This document shows positions 1 through 7,883 of a DNA stretch of 62,601 bases, one piece after another. Below the pieces are notes generated by a model. It ran no database searches. It saw nothing but the letters and a program-made list of their open reading frames with translations, and had not been told where the DNA came from. Origin of the DNA: a bacterium HR19 (GTDB lineage Bacteria > Calescibacteriota > Calescibacteriia > Calescibacteriales > Calescibacteriaceae); NCBI GenBank assembly GCA_002898315.1, contig BEHV01000011.1, forward strand, positions 1 to 62,601. The letters are read 5' to 3'. The position numbers and the translations under genes are program-made. How positions within the stretch are numbered: the stretch's first letter is position 1; each line of letters begins with the position of its first letter.

Positions 1-70
1 ACTGGAACTTTGACGCAATTTTTTGAGGAGATTGCTCTGGAGCCCTTGATTTTATTAGGAAGTTTTTGCA

Positions 71-114
71 GTTGCAATGTACCAAAGTGGAATTTAAACA
101 AGCGGGATTTAAAC
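71..114 (-). repeat. Possible degenerate CRISPR-like repeat
   Basis: Read on the minus strand, positions 99-71 start with GTTTAAATTCC and end with CATTGCAAC. This 29-base shape (GTTTnnA... ending in TTGnAAC) is that of many CRISPR repeats, though the internal palindrome is weak. A second partial copy of the first 14 bases lies at 114-101 (12 of 14 matching) and a weaker one at 14-1 (10 of 14). There is no regularly spaced array here. It could be the decayed edge of an array lying left of the window, or chance in AT-rich DNA. Confidence 0.2.
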
Positions 115-184
115 TAAAATCATACTTGATAATTTCAAATTCTTTTTCAGGGCATTTTAAACTTTATCTTTGGTGTTTTTAACT

Positions 185-271
185 GCCGAGGTGGCGGAAT
201 AAGGTAGACGCGTCGGACTTAGGATCCGATGGGTTTCAAAGCCCGTGCGGGTTCAAGTCCCGCCCTCGGCA
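185..271 (+). tRNA. tRNA-Leu (anticodon UAG)
   Basis: The cloverleaf can be drawn by hand. The acceptor stem GCCGAGG (185-191) pairs with CCTCGGC (264-270) and A271 is the discriminator. The anticodon stem TCGGA/TCCGA (213-217/225-229) encloses a 7-base loop with TAG at 220-222. A long variable arm follows, as expected for class II leucine tRNA, and then a GCGGG-TTCAAGT-CCCGC T-arm (247-263). The 3' CCA is not encoded (bases 272-274 are CCC). The next gene probably starts only 11 bases after the tRNA end. No clear promoter was identified in the 70 bases upstream. Confidence 0.96.
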
Positions 272-282
272 CCCAAATTCCC

Positions 283-1233
283 TTGAAATACACAAAGCTC
301 GGAAAAAGCGACCTTCAAGTATCTCGCCTGTGCCTCGGATGCTGGCAAGCAGGAAAATTCGGCTGGGGTGATGTCAAAGATGACCAAATAATATCAGCAA
401 TACAAAAAGCATACGAACTCGGCATAAACTTCATAGATACCGCAGATATATACGGATTCGGCTACTCCGAAATCCTCATCGGAAAAGCCATAAAAGGCAA
501 AAGAACACAATTTATAATCGCTACAAAGGTCGGACTATCCTGGCCAAGAGAAAAAACCAACCCAACAGAAAAAGATATAAAAAGAGACCTCTCCCCCAAA
601 TATATAAAAAGAGCCGTTGAAGAAAGCTTAAAACGACTCGGAACAGATTACATAGACCTCTACCAAGCTCACTGGCCCGACCCCAAAATAAAACTTGAAG
701 ACCTCGCAGAAGTCATGGAAAAAATATGCGAAGAAGGAAAATCAAGATGGTGGGGAATATCAAACTTTACACTTGAAGATGCAAAAAAACTCGTTGAATT
801 CGGATGTAAATTCTTCACCTCAAACCAACTCCCTTTCAACCTCCTTGAAAGAGAAATAGAAAAAGATATCCCACAATACAAAAAAATAAAAATCGGCATT
901 TTAGCATACAGCCCTCTCGGAATGGGAATACTCACCGGAAAATACAAAGAACCCCCAAATTTCAACGGATTTGATTGGAGACAAAACTATGATTTCTTCA
1001 GAGAAGAAAAATTCTTCAAAGTAAAAAAAGCAATAGAGAAGACAGAACACATAGCAAAAGAAAAGAACTCAAAGTTCTCCCAAATCGCAATAGCATATAT
1101 TCTCAAAAAAGATATAGATGTCGTTATATTCGGATTCAAAAACCCCCATCAAGTTGAAGAAAATGCAAAATCAGTGTATATTGACCTTTCAGAGGAAGAA
1201 ATGAAAGAACTTGAATCTGCTTTCTCATTATGA
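283..1233 (+). CDS. Aldo/keto reductase family oxidoreductase
   Basis: NAD(P)H-dependent aldo/keto reductase, 316 residues, expected cytosolic TIM barrel. The four catalytic residues of the family are visible: Asp52 (FIDTAD), Tyr57 (DIYG), Lys82 (IATK) and His130 (YQAHWPD). The open frame extends back to an ATG at 229, but that lies inside tRNA-Leu. Starting at the TTG at 283 gives MKYTKLGKSDLQVSRL, exactly the usual family N-terminus, so TTG is chosen. There is no ribosome-binding site; the preceding bases are the tRNA 3' end. It heads a run of same-strand genes. The substrate cannot be predicted. Confidence 0.9.
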   Translation: MKYTKLGKSDLQVSRLCLGCWQAGKFGWGDVKDDQIISAIQKAYELGINFIDTADIYGFGYSEILIGKAIKGKRTQFIIATKVGLSWPREKTNPTEKDIKRDLSPKYIKRAVEESLKRLGTDYIDLYQAHWPDPKIKLEDLAEVMEKICEEGKSRWWGISNFTLEDAKKLVEFGCKFFTSNQLPFNLLEREIEKDIPQYKKIKIGILAYSPLGMGILTGKYKEPPNFNGFDWRQNYDFFREEKFFKVKKAIEKTEHIAKEKNSKFSQIAIAYILKKDIDVVIFGFKNPHQVEENAKSVYIDLSEEEMKELESAFSL

Positions 1234-1298
1234 AAAATCAAAATCCTAAAAAATTAAAATAAAAGAAAAGATTGAAAAACACAGAAAATTAGTTCAAG

Positions 1299-2078
1299 AT
1301 GACAGAGATTTTTGAAAGCAGAGTTGTGAGGAAAATTGAGCTGGCACCACAGGTCTTTCTCTTTGAACTTGAAAGGAAAATCAACTTTGAACCCGGACAG
1401 TTCGCAATGATAGGTCTGATAGACGAAATATCTGTAATACCAAAACCCTTTTCTATACTTTATTCAAAAGATGAAAGCTTCGCAATACTTTTTAAGGTCT
1501 TCGGAGATTGGACCGCGAGATTCTCTAAAATAAGCGAAAAATCACGAGTGAGAGTTTTTGCACCATGCGGAACCGGCTTCATTTCCGCAATAAAAAGGTA
1601 TAAACTCAAAAACCCCCAGAAAATCCTCTTTATAGCAGGAGGGCTCGGTATAGCATCACTATACCCCGCAATAGATTTCTTCTCAAATGGAAAAAATACT
1701 CTCATATTCGGAGGCAGAACTTCACAAGATATAATAATAAAAGACATGCTCAAAAACAAAGCCGAAATCCTGATAACAACAGAAGATGGCTCCGAAGGTA
1801 AAAAAGGGCTCGTCACAAACCTTATAAAAACAGCAGAAGGAGTAGACCCAGATGATTTTGATGTCGCTATGACATGCGGACCGACACCTATGCTCAAAGC
1901 TCTCGTAAAATTCTGGAAAGAAAAAAACATAAAAGCTCCTCTCCTTCTCGCTATGGAAGAAAAAATGGCTTGCGGTCTTGGAATCTGTTTTTCCTGCTCA
2001 ATAAAAACACAAAACGGACCTAAACTCTGTTGCCAATACGGACCTATTTTCATAAACAAAGAACTCCAGATTTTTTAA
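1299..2078 (+). CDS. pyrK: PyrK-like FAD/NAD(P)/2Fe-2S electron transfer protein
   Basis: 259-residue flavoprotein of the ferredoxin-reductase superfamily, most like the electron transfer subunit of dihydroorotate dehydrogenase (PyrK), which passes electrons from PyrD to NAD+ in pyrimidine synthesis. The FAD barrel carries PGQF (32-35) and PFSILYS (50-56), and a Rossmann NAD domain carries IAGGLG near residue 110. The C-terminal iron-sulfur motif has Cys225, Cys230, Cys233 and Cys245 with the PyrK spacing C-x4-C-x2-C-x11-C. No pyrD is in the window, though pyrB lies at 61370-62338. It could instead be a sulfhydrogenase-gamma or NfnA-type subunit, which share this architecture. There is no SD. 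Confidence 0.72.
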   Translation: MTEIFESRVVRKIELAPQVFLFELERKINFEPGQFAMIGLIDEISVIPKPFSILYSKDESFAILFKVFGDWTARFSKISEKSRVRVFAPCGTGFISAIKRYKLKNPQKILFIAGGLGIASLYPAIDFFSNGKNTLIFGGRTSQDIIIKDMLKNKAEILITTEDGSEGKKGLVTNLIKTAEGVDPDDFDVAMTCGPTPMLKALVKFWKEKNIKAPLLLAMEEKMACGLGICFSCSIKTQNGPKLCCQYGPIFINKELQIF

Positions 2079-2109
2079 CAAAAAACAAAATCAAAACTAA
2101 TTTTTTGAT

Positions 2110-3690
2110 ATGAGAACTGAAATAGTTGAAAGACCACCAATTCTGAGGAGCATAAACCCAGCCACAGGAGAAATACTCGGAGAATTCAAAAACATGGGAG
2201 AAGAAGAAGTGAAAGAAGCCGTCAAGAAAGCAAAAAAAGCACAAAAAGATTGGGGAAAAATCCCCATAAAAGAAAGAGGGAGATGGATTCTAAAACTCAA
2301 AGAACACATAAGAAAAAACATAGAAGACATAGCAGATGTCATATCAAAAGAAAAAGGCGTCTCAAGGTTTGAAGCCCTTACATCAGACGTTTTCCCAATA
2401 CTTGACCTCGCTGACTTCTACGCTAAAAACACAGAAAAAATACTCAAAAGAGAAAAAGTGAAAATAGGAGTGTGGAACATCATGGGAAGAGAAAGCTACA
2501 TAGAATACTTCCCCTACGGAGTAATAGGAATAATATCTCCATGGAACTTCCCTTTCTCAATACCTATGGGACAGATAATAATCGCTCTTATGGCAGGAAA
2601 CACTTGTGTTCTAAAACCCTCCGAATTCACCCCAAAAACAGGAATCCTTATAAAAGAACTATTCAAAGATACGGGATTTCCAGAAGGAGTATGCGAAGTT
2701 GTAACCGGAGACGGGCTCACAGGCTCATACCTTGTGAAATCAGGAGTAGATAAGATATTCTTCACCGGCTCCACACAGACAGGAAAGATAATTATGAAAA
2801 CCGCCGCTGAACATCTTGTTCCCGTAGTGATGGAACTTGGTGGGAAAGACCCGATGATCGTATTTGATGATGTTGATATAGATATAACAACAGACGCAGC
2901 GATTTTCGGCGCGTTCTTCAACACAGGGCAAGTTTGCGCATCAGTAGAAAGATTATATGTCCACAAAAAAATATACGAAGAATTCAAAAGAGCGGTCATA
3001 GAAAAAACAAAAAAGCTCAGAGTCGGATTCTCTTCATATGAACCATGGGGATATGAAATAGGAGCAGTAATATCTGAAAAACAACTTATGAAAATAAAAG
3101 AACATATTGAAGACGCAAAAGAAAATGGAGCAGAAGTAATAGGTGGAGAAATTAAAGACCTTTTCGTAAAACCAGCAGTAATACTGAATGTAGACCATTC
3201 GTTCAAAGTAGTGAGAGAAGAGACATTCGGACCAGTTCTCCCCATAATGCCTTTTGAAACAGAAGATGAAGCGATAGAACTCGCAAATGACTCGGAATAC
3301 GGGCTTACCGCATCGGTCTGGACAAAAGACATCAAAAGAGCAAAAAGAGTAGCCGAAAAACTCCAATACGCCACAGTGATGATAAACGATAACCTCATAA
3401 CACACGCCATACCACAAGTCCCATGGGGAGGAGTAAAAAACTCAGGAATAGGCAGAACTCACGGGAAAGAAGGACTTCTTGAGATGGTTCAGGTACGACA
3501 TGTCCACACAAATAAACTCGGACAAAAAATGAGAGCCCCGTGGTGGTATCCATTTTCAAAAGAAAAATATGAATTCGCATTATCTCTCACCAACCTCCTG
3601 CACAGCCCATCAATGAAAGAAAAAATCCAAGCTTTCCTGGGAATAGCCAAAAACTTCTCCAAAATATCAAAACAAAAACTAAATGAATAG
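2110..3690 (+). CDS. Aldehyde dehydrogenase (NAD(P)+-dependent)
   Basis: 526-residue ALDH-superfamily enzyme that oxidises an aldehyde to a carboxylic acid. Visible landmarks are the cofactor motif SPWNFP, FTGSTQTGK, the general base Glu242 in MELGGKDP, and the nucleophile Cys276 in GQVCAS. The C-terminal ETFGPVLP and PWGGVKNSGIGR motifs are intact. A C-terminal tail of about 45 residues extends beyond the usual end. The stop overlaps the gpsA start by 8 bases, so the two are probably cotranscribed. Specificity (succinate semialdehyde, glyceraldehyde-3-phosphate or other) cannot be read from the sequence. Confidence 0.92.
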   Translation: MRTEIVERPPILRSINPATGEILGEFKNMGEEEVKEAVKKAKKAQKDWGKIPIKERGRWILKLKEHIRKNIEDIADVISKEKGVSRFEALTSDVFPILDLADFYAKNTEKILKREKVKIGVWNIMGRESYIEYFPYGVIGIISPWNFPFSIPMGQIIIALMAGNTCVLKPSEFTPKTGILIKELFKDTGFPEGVCEVVTGDGLTGSYLVKSGVDKIFFTGSTQTGKIIMKTAAEHLVPVVMELGGKDPMIVFDDVDIDITTDAAIFGAFFNTGQVCASVERLYVHKKIYEEFKRAVIEKTKKLRVGFSSYEPWGYEIGAVISEKQLMKIKEHIEDAKENGAEVIGGEIKDLFVKPAVILNVDHSFKVVREETFGPVLPIMPFETEDEAIELANDSEYGLTASVWTKDIKRAKRVAEKLQYATVMINDNLITHAIPQVPWGGVKNSGIGRTHGKEGLLEMVQVRHVHTNKLGQKMRAPWWYPFSKEKYEFALSLTNLLHSPSMKEKIQAFLGIAKNFSKISKQKLNE

Positions 3691-4675
3691 TGTAGGGATA
3701 CTCGGGGCGGGAAGCTGGGGCTGGGCTCTCGCTCACCTAATCACAAAAAATAAACACAAAGCCGTAATATGGACAAATGACAAAGATGTAGCAGAATCAA
3801 TAAACAAAAACGGAATAAACCCAAAGAGATTTTACGAGTTCCCTCTTACAGGAAGCTACGAAGCAACAACAGAGCTAAAAGATGTGTTCTCAAAATGCGA
3901 ACTTATCTTGATAGCACTTCCAACAAAAGCAATAAGAGAAGTCATTAAAAAATCTTCAAAATACATAGAAGGAAACCACATAATAATAAACACTTCAAAA
4001 GGAATAGAGATAACAACCGGAAAAAGAATAACAGAGATAATAAAAGAAGAATCGTGCTGTAAAAAAATAGGAGTTTTATCTGGACCAAACCTTGCGAAGG
4101 AGATTTTAGAAGGTTATCCCGCCGCCGCTGTCATAGCATCAAACATAAAAGAAGTTCAAGAAAAAGCGTATTCAATATTGCACTCGGGATTTTTCAGAAT
4201 TTACCTTTCATACGACATAATTGGAGTAGAACTCGGAGGAGCCCTGAAAAACATATACGCAATAGCGTCTGGCATAGCCGATGCAATGGGATTTAAAATC
4301 AATTCCATCGCATTCCTCCTCGCAAGGTCGGTGAGTGAGATGGTGAGGTTCGGAGAAAAATTCGGAGCAAAAAAAGAAACATTTTTCGGACTTTCCGGAG
4401 TGGGAGACCTCTTCGCAACCGCACTATCTGACCTATCAAGAAATAAAAGGTTCGGAAAACTCATCGCACAAGGAAAAAAACCAGAAGAAGCATTGAAAGA
4501 AATAGGTGAAACCGTTGAAGGATATTTCACAACAAAAATAGCATACGAACTCGCACAAAAAATGGGAATAAAAATGAACATTCTCCACACTATCTATAAA
4601 ATACTTTTCTTGAACTATGAACTCCCACTCGCATTACGAGAACTACTCGCATCAGAAATAAAAGAAGAATTCTGA
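3683..4675 (+). CDS. gpsA: Glycerol-3-phosphate dehydrogenase [NAD(P)+]
   Basis: 330 residues, the normal family length. It reduces dihydroxyacetone phosphate to sn-glycerol-3-phosphate for phospholipid synthesis in the cytosol. The N-terminal GAGSWGWALA is the GxGxxG nucleotide-binding motif. SGPNLAKEI and the catalytic Lys189 in ALKNIYAIASG are present, followed by the GLSGVGDLFATALSDLSRN signature. The start overlaps the preceding aldehyde dehydrogenase by 8 bases (AATGAATAG), suggesting translational coupling. Confidence 0.96.
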   Translation: MNSVGILGAGSWGWALAHLITKNKHKAVIWTNDKDVAESINKNGINPKRFYEFPLTGSYEATTELKDVFSKCELILIALPTKAIREVIKKSSKYIEGNHIIINTSKGIEITTGKRITEIIKEESCCKKIGVLSGPNLAKEILEGYPAAAVIASNIKEVQEKAYSILHSGFFRIYLSYDIIGVELGGALKNIYAIASGIADAMGFKINSIAFLLARSVSEMVRFGEKFGAKKETFFGLSGVGDLFATALSDLSRNKRFGKLIAQGKKPEEALKEIGETVEGYFTTKIAYELAQKMGIKMNILHTIYKILFLNYELPLALRELLASEIKEEF

Positions 4676-4706
4676 TACAAACAAAATCTGCAAACTCCTG
4701 AAAAAT

Positions 4707-4712
4707 TATAAA
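4707..4712 (+). promoter_or_regulatory. Candidate -10 box for a near-leaderless mRNA
   Basis: TATAAA (continuing as TATAAAAT) ends 11 bases before the ATG at 4724. There is no SD in the intervening ACAAAGCAG region. A transcript starting about 7 bases after this box would have a leader of only about five bases. No convincing -35 box is visible. Confidence 0.35.
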
Positions 4713-4723
4713 ATACAAAGCAG

Positions 4724-6187
4724 ATGACAAAATATAAAAAGATCTTCCTTTTTCTCTTCACTATATGGTCTTTATATGTTGTCGCACTGCTCATAAGACA
4801 AAATGAAATATATGGGATTGAAACAACCGACTCTTACTTTTATCTCAAAATCGCAGAAAACTCAGCGTTCAAAAATAAATTCACACACCCTGTATATTCT
4901 CCTGGATACTCATATTTTATCTCCGCCCTGATATATCTTGGAATTGAAACCGAACTCGCAGGAAGAATAATTTCGTTCATCTTCGGAGCGGGAACAGTTA
5001 TCCTCACTTTTATATTTCTGAACATTCTCCTTGTAGTCCCGAATGAAAAAAATCACGAAAGAGAATCAGTAGCTTTATTTTCATTTATGTTTTTAGCAAC
5101 AAATCCGAAGTTCGTCTGGGCGTGCTACTCAACCTTACCCTACACAACATCAACTTTTTTCATGTGGCTATCTATAACCCTCTCGCTCATTTTAATGAAA
5201 AACAGAGGCAAAAACATAAGCTCAAAGAAAGATTTTTTAATCTCTATAACTTGCGGGTTCCTCGGCGGAATATCATATGTGGTAAGACCCGAAATGCTCA
5301 TAATTATTTTCATCTTTCTTGCGATAACAAAAAAACCAAAACTTATCTTCCCATTTCTCATAGGATACATCATATCATCACTACCCTATCACATCATCTC
5401 ATACATAGAAGGAAATCCCCCATCTTTTCTATCAAAGCTGATACTTTACAAAGGTGGAAGTCTAAAAGAAAGCAGTAGTATATCACACAAAGATAACATA
5501 GAAAAAATACTTTCACTTCAAGGATACATCAAGAATTTCATCTTCAACTTCCACCTATCTCATAAATACGCAATACCGGGAATAATTACAGCTTCCGAAC
5601 TCATATTCATAGGAATGGGAATAAACAAGATTTTGAAGGAGTCAAAAGAATCAGCGAAACTCTCTTTGCTCATCATAATTATCTGGTGTCTATTTACTTT
5701 CCCGATAGCCATATCTGCTGACTACTTCTACATTCCTGTTTTACCTTCAATCTCAATTTTTGGCGGATATGGTTTGCTCCAGCTTTGGGATTCAAAAAAT
5801 AAATACGCAAAGCTTGCGATTCTGGCTTTCTTTATAGCTCTGAACACAGCAATTTTTTCACAACCACTCTATAAAGATGAAGGAAGAAAAATCTACAAGA
5901 TAGCGGGAAAATGGATAAAAGAAAATTTCGGAAGTGAGAATATTTTGATTTTTGAACCTTTTCCTTTTGCTACATTTTATGCTGGCGGTGAATGGACGAC
6001 TTCTCCGTCAAAAGCGAAAATATGGGTGATAAGCTCATTAGATTATCTTTCATCAAGAGGCAAACCCGAACTTATGATACTTGATATGACAAAGATAAAG
6101 GAACTCTCTTTTGCAGAACCAATAACAGAGATAAATTATAGAGGAATAAGGTTGCGAATCTTCAAACCCCCAGAAAACACAAGGTAG
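4724..6187 (+). CDS. GT-C (PMT_2/ArnT-like) membrane glycosyltransferase
   Basis: 487-residue polytopic inner membrane protein with about ten hydrophobic segments and a short soluble C-terminal region. Near the N-terminus, ETTDSYFYLKIAEN matches the acidic first-loop motif of GT-C enzymes (glycosyltransferase family 39, dolichyl-phosphate-mannose transferases and ArnT), and is followed by the typical PVYSPGYSYFISALIYLG. Such proteins move a sugar from a polyprenyl-phosphate donor to lipid A, protein or another lipid. There is no SD; a -10-like box is close to the ATG. The acceptor is unknown and the family call rests on the first loop and the topology. Confidence 0.7.
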   Translation: MTKYKKIFLFLFTIWSLYVVALLIRQNEIYGIETTDSYFYLKIAENSAFKNKFTHPVYSPGYSYFISALIYLGIETELAGRIISFIFGAGTVILTFIFLNILLVVPNEKNHERESVALFSFMFLATNPKFVWACYSTLPYTTSTFFMWLSITLSLILMKNRGKNISSKKDFLISITCGFLGGISYVVRPEMLIIIFIFLAITKKPKLIFPFLIGYIISSLPYHIISYIEGNPPSFLSKLILYKGGSLKESSSISHKDNIEKILSLQGYIKNFIFNFHLSHKYAIPGIITASELIFIGMGINKILKESKESAKLSLLIIIIWCLFTFPIAISADYFYIPVLPSISIFGGYGLLQLWDSKNKYAKLAILAFFIALNTAIFSQPLYKDEGRKIYKIAGKWIKENFGSENILIFEPFPFATFYAGGEWTTSPSKAKIWVISSLDYLSSRGKPELMILDMTKIKELSFAEPITEINYRGIRLRIFKPPENTR

Positions 6188-6204
6188 CAAAGCAGTAATC
6201 ACTT

Positions 6205-6618
6205 TCAGTGAAGCAAAACATTATCTGTTTTATCTTTTGAGGTGCTCTCAATCTTTTTGAGTATCTCCCTTGCATCTTTGAGATGAGAAGATAAAAGAGC
6301 AAGCGTCTGAACAGTATAAACAACAAAAGAGAAAAACCAATACGAAATCATAAAGGTTATGAGTCCAACAGAAAAAGCCAAAAGATTGCTGAAACCAAGA
6401 AACTTCCATAGGAGATAAGGCAAAAAAACAGAGAGCAGGAAACTCGCAAAAGCAATAAATAAATCACCAAAAAGCATAACAAAAGTCATAACAAAAAGAA
6501 AATCACGCAAAAGATGAAAAGAGAAAAAATATTTGAACCTGAACAACCTCAAAATGGTATAAAAAAAAGAGTAGAAAGGATAGAGAAAAAACGAAATTAT
6601 CATAAAGAAAACAGCCAT
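6205..6618 (-). CDS. Small polytopic membrane protein, unknown function
   Basis: 137 residues, very rich in Phe and Leu, with three to four likely membrane segments and a charged C-terminal tail (LKDAREILKKIESTSKDK). I recognise no family. It lies 15 bases downstream of the amidotransferase-like gene on the same strand, so the two are probably cotranscribed. Its stop faces the convergent GT-C gene with a gap of 17 bases. There is no SD before the ATG. Confidence 0.6.
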   Translation of the reverse strand: MAVFFMIISFFLYPFYSFFYTILRLFRFKYFFSFHLLRDFLFVMTFVMLFGDLFIAFASFLLSVFLPYLLWKFLGFSNLLAFSVGLITFMISYWFFSFVVYTVQTLALLSSHLKDAREILKKIESTSKDKTDNVLLH

Positions 6619-6633
6619 CTCAATAAAATAAAT

Positions 6634-7335
6634 CTACTTGGTTGATATTTTCAAGAAATTCAAAATTTTCCGAGAACTTTCTCTTGCAACTTCGTCACCG
6701 TAAAGAAGGTTTCTTTCAGGATGCCACTGAACGCCAAAAACCACTTTCTCCCTATGAAAAATACCTTCAACTATTTTATCTTGCTCGGAAACAGCAAAAA
6801 CCAAAAACGAACTCGCAACTTCTTTTATCGCCTGATGATGATAACTCGCAACATAAAAAACATCTCCCTTATCAAAAATAGGATTCCTCTCAACCACCCT
6901 CACACTATGATATATGTCTTCTCTTATAACACAAAAGTTATTGGGACTTTTCCCCTTGTAATACCTGTGAATAAAACTCCCCAAATCAGAAGGAATATCC
7001 TGATATAACGTCCCCCCGAAAAAAACATTTATGACTTGAACTCCCCTGCATATACCGAAAATAACTTTGTCGGAACTGAAAAACTTATCAATCGCTTCAA
7101 ACTCGTATTCATCACGAGAATCGTCAATCTTGTTTTTACCAGGATAAGCGTTCCTCTCCCCGTATCTTTTTGGATTCACATCTTCTCCGCCAACAAGGAT
7201 TAAACCTGAGTAATCTCCCTCATCAAATTTTTCTCCCACAATTTTCACTTCAAAATCTATACCTCCGGAAGAGAGAAATTCGGTGTAATCTTTTATCTTT
7301 CCGATGTTCTTCGCTATTATAAGGAACTTTCCCAC
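6634..7335 (-). CDS. Class I glutamine amidotransferase-like hydrolase (peptidase C26)
   Basis: 233 residues, close to the PuuD family that hydrolyses gamma-glutamyl amides such as gamma-glutamyl-GABA. The diagnostic series is in order: GLILVGGEDVNPKRYGE, then RDEYEFEAI, then the nucleophile elbow GICRGVQVIN with its Cys, then GGTLYQDI, and finally VQWHPE carrying the catalytic His and Glu. The start is a GTG (no ATG is available nearby) with only a weak GAGG upstream. The gamma-glutamyl substrate is not predictable. Confidence 0.85.
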   Translation of the reverse strand: MGKFLIIAKNIGKIKDYTEFLSSGGIDFEVKIVGEKFDEGDYSGLILVGGEDVNPKRYGERNAYPGKNKIDDSRDEYEFEAIDKFFSSDKVIFGICRGVQVINVFFGGTLYQDIPSDLGSFIHRYYKGKSPNNFCVIREDIYHSVRVVERNPIFDKGDVFYVASYHHQAIKEVASSFLVFAVSEQDKIVEGIFHREKVVFGVQWHPERNLLYGDEVARESSRKILNFLKISTK

Positions 7336-7406
7336 AGTACCTCAAAAACTTAAAGTAAAAATTTTTGAAAAAACTTTTTCCTCACAAAAAATGATTATCT
7401 TATATT

Positions 7407-7436
7407 TTGACTTTATTCCTTGCTTACTTCCATAAG
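7407..7436 (+). promoter_or_regulatory. Candidate groES-groEL promoter
   Basis: TTGACT (7407-7412) is followed 18 bases later by CATAAG (7431-7436), a fair sigma-70-type match about 50 bases before the groES start. No CIRCE inverted repeat (TTAGCACTC-N9-GAGTGCTAA) is present, so HrcA control is not indicated. Confidence 0.45.
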
Positions 7437-7467
7437 CTTTTTTGTTGATTTTTTATAAATTCCTACG

Positions 7468-7480
7468 AAAGGAGGTGATC
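7468..7480 (+). promoter_or_regulatory. Very strong ribosome-binding site of groES
   Basis: AAAGGAGGTGATC matches 13 consecutive bases of the usual complement of the 16S rRNA 3' end, ten bases from GGAGG to the ATG. groEL has a nearly equal site, AAAGGAGGTGAGA, at 7867-7879. These stand out because many other genes here have no SD. Confidence 0.9.
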
Positions 7481-7485
7481 AAAAT

Positions 7486-7800
7486 ATGGCAAAGAAGGAT
7501 TCCAAAGTAAAAATTACTCCTTTGAGAGATAAGGTTGTTGTCAAAAGGGTTGAAGAAGAAGAACAGAAAACTCCGGGTGGAATAATAATTCCCGATACCG
7601 CAAAAGAAAAACCACAAATAGGAGAAGTAGTAGCGGTCGGTAAAGGAAAAATTCTTCAAGATGGTAAAGTTATTCCACCGGAAGTAAAGGTGGGAGATAG
7701 GGTTCTTTTTGCAAAATACGCCGGTACGGAAATTAAAATAGAAGGAGAGGAATACCTTATAATGTCAGAAGATGAAATACTTGGTATTATAGAAAAATAA
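7486..7800 (+). CDS. groES: Co-chaperonin GroES
   Basis: 104 residues. It forms the seven-membered lid of the GroEL folding chamber. The N-terminal [14 protein letters not shown], the mobile-loop segment [24 protein letters not shown], and [24 protein letters not shown] are all standard. About seven extra residues precede the usual start, but the very strong SD fixes the ATG at 7486. It is followed after 83 bases by groEL in the usual operon order. Confidence 0.98.
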   Translation: MAKKDSKVKITPLRDKVVVKRVEEEEQKTPGGIIIPDTAKEKPQIGEVVAVGKGKILQDGKVIPPEVKVGDRVLFAKYAGTEIKIEGEEYLIMSEDEILGIIEK

Positions 7801-7883
7801 AGTAGCTTTTTAAATTATTTTTACCTTTTAAATTATTTTTTGCTTTTTTGATTTTTTATTTCAAAGAAAGGAGGTGAGAAGTT

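Noticed and set aside
229-282. ATG at 229 as start of the aldo/keto reductase
   Set aside because: It lies inside tRNA-Leu (185-271), and the family N-terminus begins at the TTG at 283.
2514-3410. 298-codon open frame on the minus strand inside the aldehyde dehydrogenase gene
   Set aside because: Ser/Ile-rich antisense shadow of a clear ALDH gene; no family resemblance. Several similar antisense frames (for example 1460-2059, 12243-12848, 32694-33287) were rejected for the same reason.
7336-7485. CIRCE/HrcA operator before groES
   Set aside because: No TTAGCACTC-N9-GAGTGCTAA-like inverted repeat is present.
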